A stretch of DNA of 43,728 nucleotides from Roseomonas sp. KE0001 (GTDB lineage: Bacteria > Pseudomonadota > Alphaproteobacteria > Acetobacterales > Acetobacteraceae): positions 1-43,728 of the forward strand of contig NZ_RCVQ01000016.1 in the NCBI RefSeq assembly GCF_016107285.1, written 5' to 3'. The notes beneath the pieces are model-generated. The model searched no databases. It was not told where the DNA came from and saw only the letters and a list, made by a program, of their open reading frames with translations. This document shows, piece by piece, positions 41,718-43,728 of this stretch. The position numbers were made by a program, and so were the translations under genes. Every line of letters begins with the position of its first letter. Positions within the stretch are counted from its first letter, which is position 1.

Positions 41718-41978
41718 TTACAGGGAGATAGACGATCCCTGCCCGCGCTCCACCGTCACCTCGCGCTGCAGGCGCAGCCGCTCCGCCGCCTGCCTCACCG
41801 CCTGCGTGACCCGCTCACCAAATTCCCCGAGCCGCTGCACCGCGCCGCGCTGGCGTGTCGCCACCTGCTCGATCGCCTGCAGGGCGGGCTTCAGCGCTTC
41901 GGCCTCCCGCCTGCGCTCTAGCGTCTGGTGCAGGCCGGTCGGCGGTCCGCCATTCCGCTGGTTCAGCTCCGACGGCAT
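41718..41978 (-). CDS. Small helical protein next to the Toprim gene
   Basis: 86 residues, mostly one predicted amphipathic helix or coiled coil (LHQTLERRREAEALKPALQA, LGEFGERVTQAVRQAAERL). No family recognised; the context suggests a plasmid transfer accessory protein. The ATG overlaps the stop of the upstream gene (TGATG), indicating coupling. It ends 78 bp before the Toprim start. Confidence 0.6.
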   Translation of the reverse strand: MPSELNQRNGGPPTGLHQTLERRREAEALKPALQAIEQVATRQRGAVQRLGEFGERVTQAVRQAAERLRLQREVTVERGQGSSISL

Positions 41979-42083
41979 CAGCGATGCTGGAAGCGGCGCA
42001 CGGTACCCCGCCGCACCTGGCTGGCGCGCGCGAGGAAGTCGAGCGCCATCACCTTCTCCGGCTGACGCGAGAGGTTGGAGGCG
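41978..42083 (-). pseudogene. 3' end of a gene cut by an IS3 element
   Basis: The last about 34 codons remain: NLSRQPEKVMALDFLARASQ then VRRGTVRRFQHR and stop. The 5' part is absent across the IS (right-flank sequence does not continue it). Overlap of its stop with the next start suggests both belonged to one transfer operon. Confidence 0.6.
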
Positions 42084-42114
42084 TGGCCTGCTGCCTGTTC
42101 GATGGACACCGAGT

Positions 42115-42981
42115 TTAGCCTGAACTGGCCAAGCGTTCGAACGCTACAGGGCTGAGATAGCCGATGGCCGAGTGGCGTCGCGTCGGATTGTGGAACCGCT
42201 CGATGTAGTCGAACACCTCTGCTCGGGCGGCGTCGCGGCTACGGTAGATCTTGCGGGCAAGGCGCTCGGTCTTCAGCGATGAGAAGAAGCTCTCCATCGC
42301 GGCGTTGTCCCACACATTGCCCGACCTGCTCATCGAGCAGGTGACGCCGTGGTCGGCCATCAGCCGCTGGAACCCCTCGCTGCTGTACTGGCTGCCCCTG
42401 TCCGAATGGTGCAGCAGGGCTCTTGGCCTGCCGCGCCGCTAGATCGCCATGACCAATGCATCGGTGACGAGCTGCGCCGCCATCGTGGCGCTCATCGACC
42501 AGCCGACGACGCGGCGTGAGAAGAGGTCAATGACGACGGCGACATAGAGCCAGCCCTCAGCGGTCCAGACATAGGTGAAGTCGGCCACCCATTTCTGGTT
42601 AGGAGCCCCTGCATTGAACTGGCGGTCGAGGATGTTGGCGGGGACGACGCCTACCGCCCGCTCGCCCCTGTCCAGCGGCAGGCGGCGTCGTCGGGGCCTG
42701 GCTCGCAGCCCACCCTTGCGCATCAGCCGCTCGATCTTGTGCAGACCGCAATCGACGCCGTCCGCCAGCACATCATGCCAGACCCGGCGGGCGCCATAGG
42801 TCCGGTCACTCGCCAGGAAGCTGGCGCGTGCCATCGTGCCAATCCGCTCGTCGTCGCGGCTGCGCTGGCTCGGCTTCCGGGTCAGCCAAGCATGAAAGCC
42901 GGAGCGCGATACACCCAGCGCCGAGCACAGCCAGGACAGCGGCCAGATACCCTTGTGCTTCGCGATGAAGGCGAACTTCAT
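42115..42981 (-). pseudogene. IS3-family OrfB with an in-frame amber
   Basis: KHKGIWPLSWLCSALGVSRS and WVADFTYVWTAEGWLYVAVV (first Asp) run to VMAI at 42439, where TAG replaces the usual Trp (VMAI-stop-RRGRPRALLHHSDRGSQYSS). The same frame continues through SDRGSQYS (second Asp) and WDNAAMESFFSSLKTERLAR (Glu) to 42115. The start is an ATGA overlap with orfA. A single TGG-to-TAG change explains the defect. Confidence 0.88.
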
Positions 42982-43268
42982 GTCGCATCCCTCGCGAAGT
43001 AGGCCGCGGCCTTTTTTAGGATGTCACGCTCCGCCTTGAGCTTGGTGACCTCCCGCCGGAGACGGTCGATCTCCTGCTGCTCAGGCTTTACTTGGCCATG
43101 CCCAGGAAAGGCGTGTCGCGGGTCAGCCTCGGTCTCCCGCATCCAGCGGCGCAGCACGCTCTCCGCAATCTCGAGCTCGCGGCAGGTCTGAGCCACCCCC
43201 ACTCCGCGATCCCTGACCAACTTTACCGCCTCGAGCTTGAACTCGCGGCTGAATGTCCTTCGTCCCAT
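42978..43268 (-). CDS. IS3-family OrfA
   Basis: 96 residues: RRTFSREFKLEAVKLVRDRG, an HTH (VAQTCRELEIAESVLRRWM) and a zipper (IDRLRREVTKLKAERDILKK). It appears intact. orfB lies in the -1 frame with an ATGA overlap. Confidence 0.9.
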   Translation of the reverse strand: MGRRTFSREFKLEAVKLVRDRGVGVAQTCRELEIAESVLRRWMRETEADPRHAFPGHGQVKPEQQEIDRLRREVTKLKAERDILKKAAAYFARDAT

Positions 43269-43329
43269 TCCAGAACCTCCGATCGGGTGAAAACCTTATC
43301 CAGGTGTCCACCAAACCGGCAGCAGGCCA

Positions 43330-43572
43330 GCCGTCCAACTCGCCGCCATCGCCAGCTACTGGTTATGAGTCCTGACCGTAGCCAAATTCCTTCAAGGCGT
43401 GCCCCAGAAGGTCAACTCTCTCACTCCACCTAAGCTGATTCTACAGGTGAAGGCCAACAAGGAACGAATTGTTGTCTTGTTAACTAGCTAACTTGTTAGC
43501 AAATCTACCGAGTTGACGGCTGTTTCGATCGCTTGTAAGCGAGGCATCGCACTGGATGACGTGGAGACTGGG
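43330..43572. promoter_or_regulatory. Upstream region of the second ParA gene, with TAGCTAAC palindromes
   Basis: No gene recognised before the ParA start. At 43479-43500 GTTAACTAGCTAAC overlaps the exact inverted repeat GCTAAC-TT-GTTAGC (43487-43500). The CTAGCTA core recalls the GCTAGC sites of the first par cassette, though the arms differ. It is a probable ParA/ParB operator or centromere. Confidence 0.5.
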
Positions 43573-43728
43573 GTGAAGGTCATTACGGTTGGGAGCCGCA
43601 AGGGAGGCTCGGGAAAAACCGTGTTGTCCCGGCACCTAGCGGTGTCAGCTCTGCGCAGCGGGATTGAACGGGTCGCCATCGTCGACCTCGATCCGATGTC
43701 CGGCATAAGCCGCTGGTGGCAACGCCGA
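43573..43728 (+). CDS. Second ParA-type ATPase, 3'-truncated by the window end
   Basis: 52 residues visible. The deviant Walker A motif GSRKGGSGKTVLSRHLA and VAIVDLDPMSGISRWWQR are typical of ParA proteins. The start is a GTG at 43573 with GGAG six to nine bases upstream; an earlier TTG at 43513 is open too. Sequence identity to the first ParA is limited to the motif region, so this is a separate partition locus. Confidence 0.8.
   Translation, partial: MKVITVGSRKGGSGKTVLSRHLAVSALRSGIERVAIVDLDPMSGISRWWQRR

Larger units (their letters stand above)
42084..43329 (-). mobile_element. IS3-family element, second type (about 1246 bp)
   Basis: The ends are TGGCCTGCTGCC...TGGACACC on both sides (27 positions, three mismatches and one indel), distinct from the 1523-bp IS3. 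orfA and orfB are on the minus strand. No exact target duplication (GCG left, GCC right). orfB carries an amber codon. Confidence 0.85.

Noticed and set aside
18497-42981. TAG recoded as Trp in this organism
   Set aside because: Non-transposon genes end with TAG normally (umuD, the 797-residue protein, the small basic protein), so it is not a general reassignment; decay or weak suppression is simpler.
1-43728. tRNA, rRNA or a classic integrase attachment site in a tRNA
   Set aside because: No cloverleaf-like or rRNA sequence was recognised anywhere in the window on reading; a covariance-model scan would be decisive.

Overview
The window looks like an accessory, plasmid-borne segment of a high-GC alphaproteobacterium, most likely in the Rhodospirillales (Acetobacteraceae or a relative). 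This rests on the GC-rich coding sequence, an alphaproteobacterial-type SOS box (GAAC-N7-GAAC) before a umuDC-like operon, a DUF4170-type small protein, two ParA-type partition genes, a Toprim primase-like gene, and many IS3, IS5 and IS66 remnants typical of such plasmids. The genus is inference; there is no rRNA or core gene to fix it.

Layout. (1) 1-672: an OLD-type ATPase/Toprim gene with an in-frame stop, cut by a 1523-bp IS3-family element (673-2195). (2) 2250-4304: a leftward SOS operon (Cys-rich small protein, UmuD-like protein without its catalytic residues, UmuC polymerase) behind a LexA-type box. (3) 4325-5467: a small ParA/ParB cassette bracketed by GCTAGC palindromes, followed by a winged-helix plasmid protein (5719-6321) and an IS630/IS256 chimaeric fossil. 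(4) 6858-10133: an excisionase-like HTH gene and two tandem tyrosine recombinases. (5) 10467-12578: decayed IS3 and IS5 pieces around one or two small unknown genes.

(6) 12829-32262: a surface-polysaccharide island. It holds a hexapeptide acyltransferase, a TPR protein, a TPR/GT2-like protein, a secreted alpha/alpha-barrel-like protein, an FkbM methyltransferase, a double GT4 glycosyltransferase, a TPR/GT9-like protein, a repeat protein and a GT61 glycosyltransferase. It is cut by five or more IS5-type elements and an IS66 fragment. The genes probably assemble, methylate and acylate an exported or cell-surface glycan. (7) 32372-33843: an internally deleted IS5 element, a DUF4170 protein and an SRPBCC protein with a palindromic operator-like pair.

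(8) 34189-35711: a second copy of the 1523-bp IS3 element in direct orientation, so the two copies bracket about 32 kb. It truncates an IS66 tnpC. (9) 37412-40326: a TcmP plus three-Cys-motif (DUF5131/Gp37) pair and a small basic protein plus membrane protein pair. This is the block least explained by known function. (10) 40623-43728: a Toprim primase-like gene behind a second SOS-like box, remnants of transfer-type genes, a degenerate IS3 element, and the start of a second ParA gene with its own TAGCTA palindromes.

The picture is a mosaic replicon built by repeated IS insertion and deletion, possibly a fusion of two plasmids because two unlike ParA loci are present.
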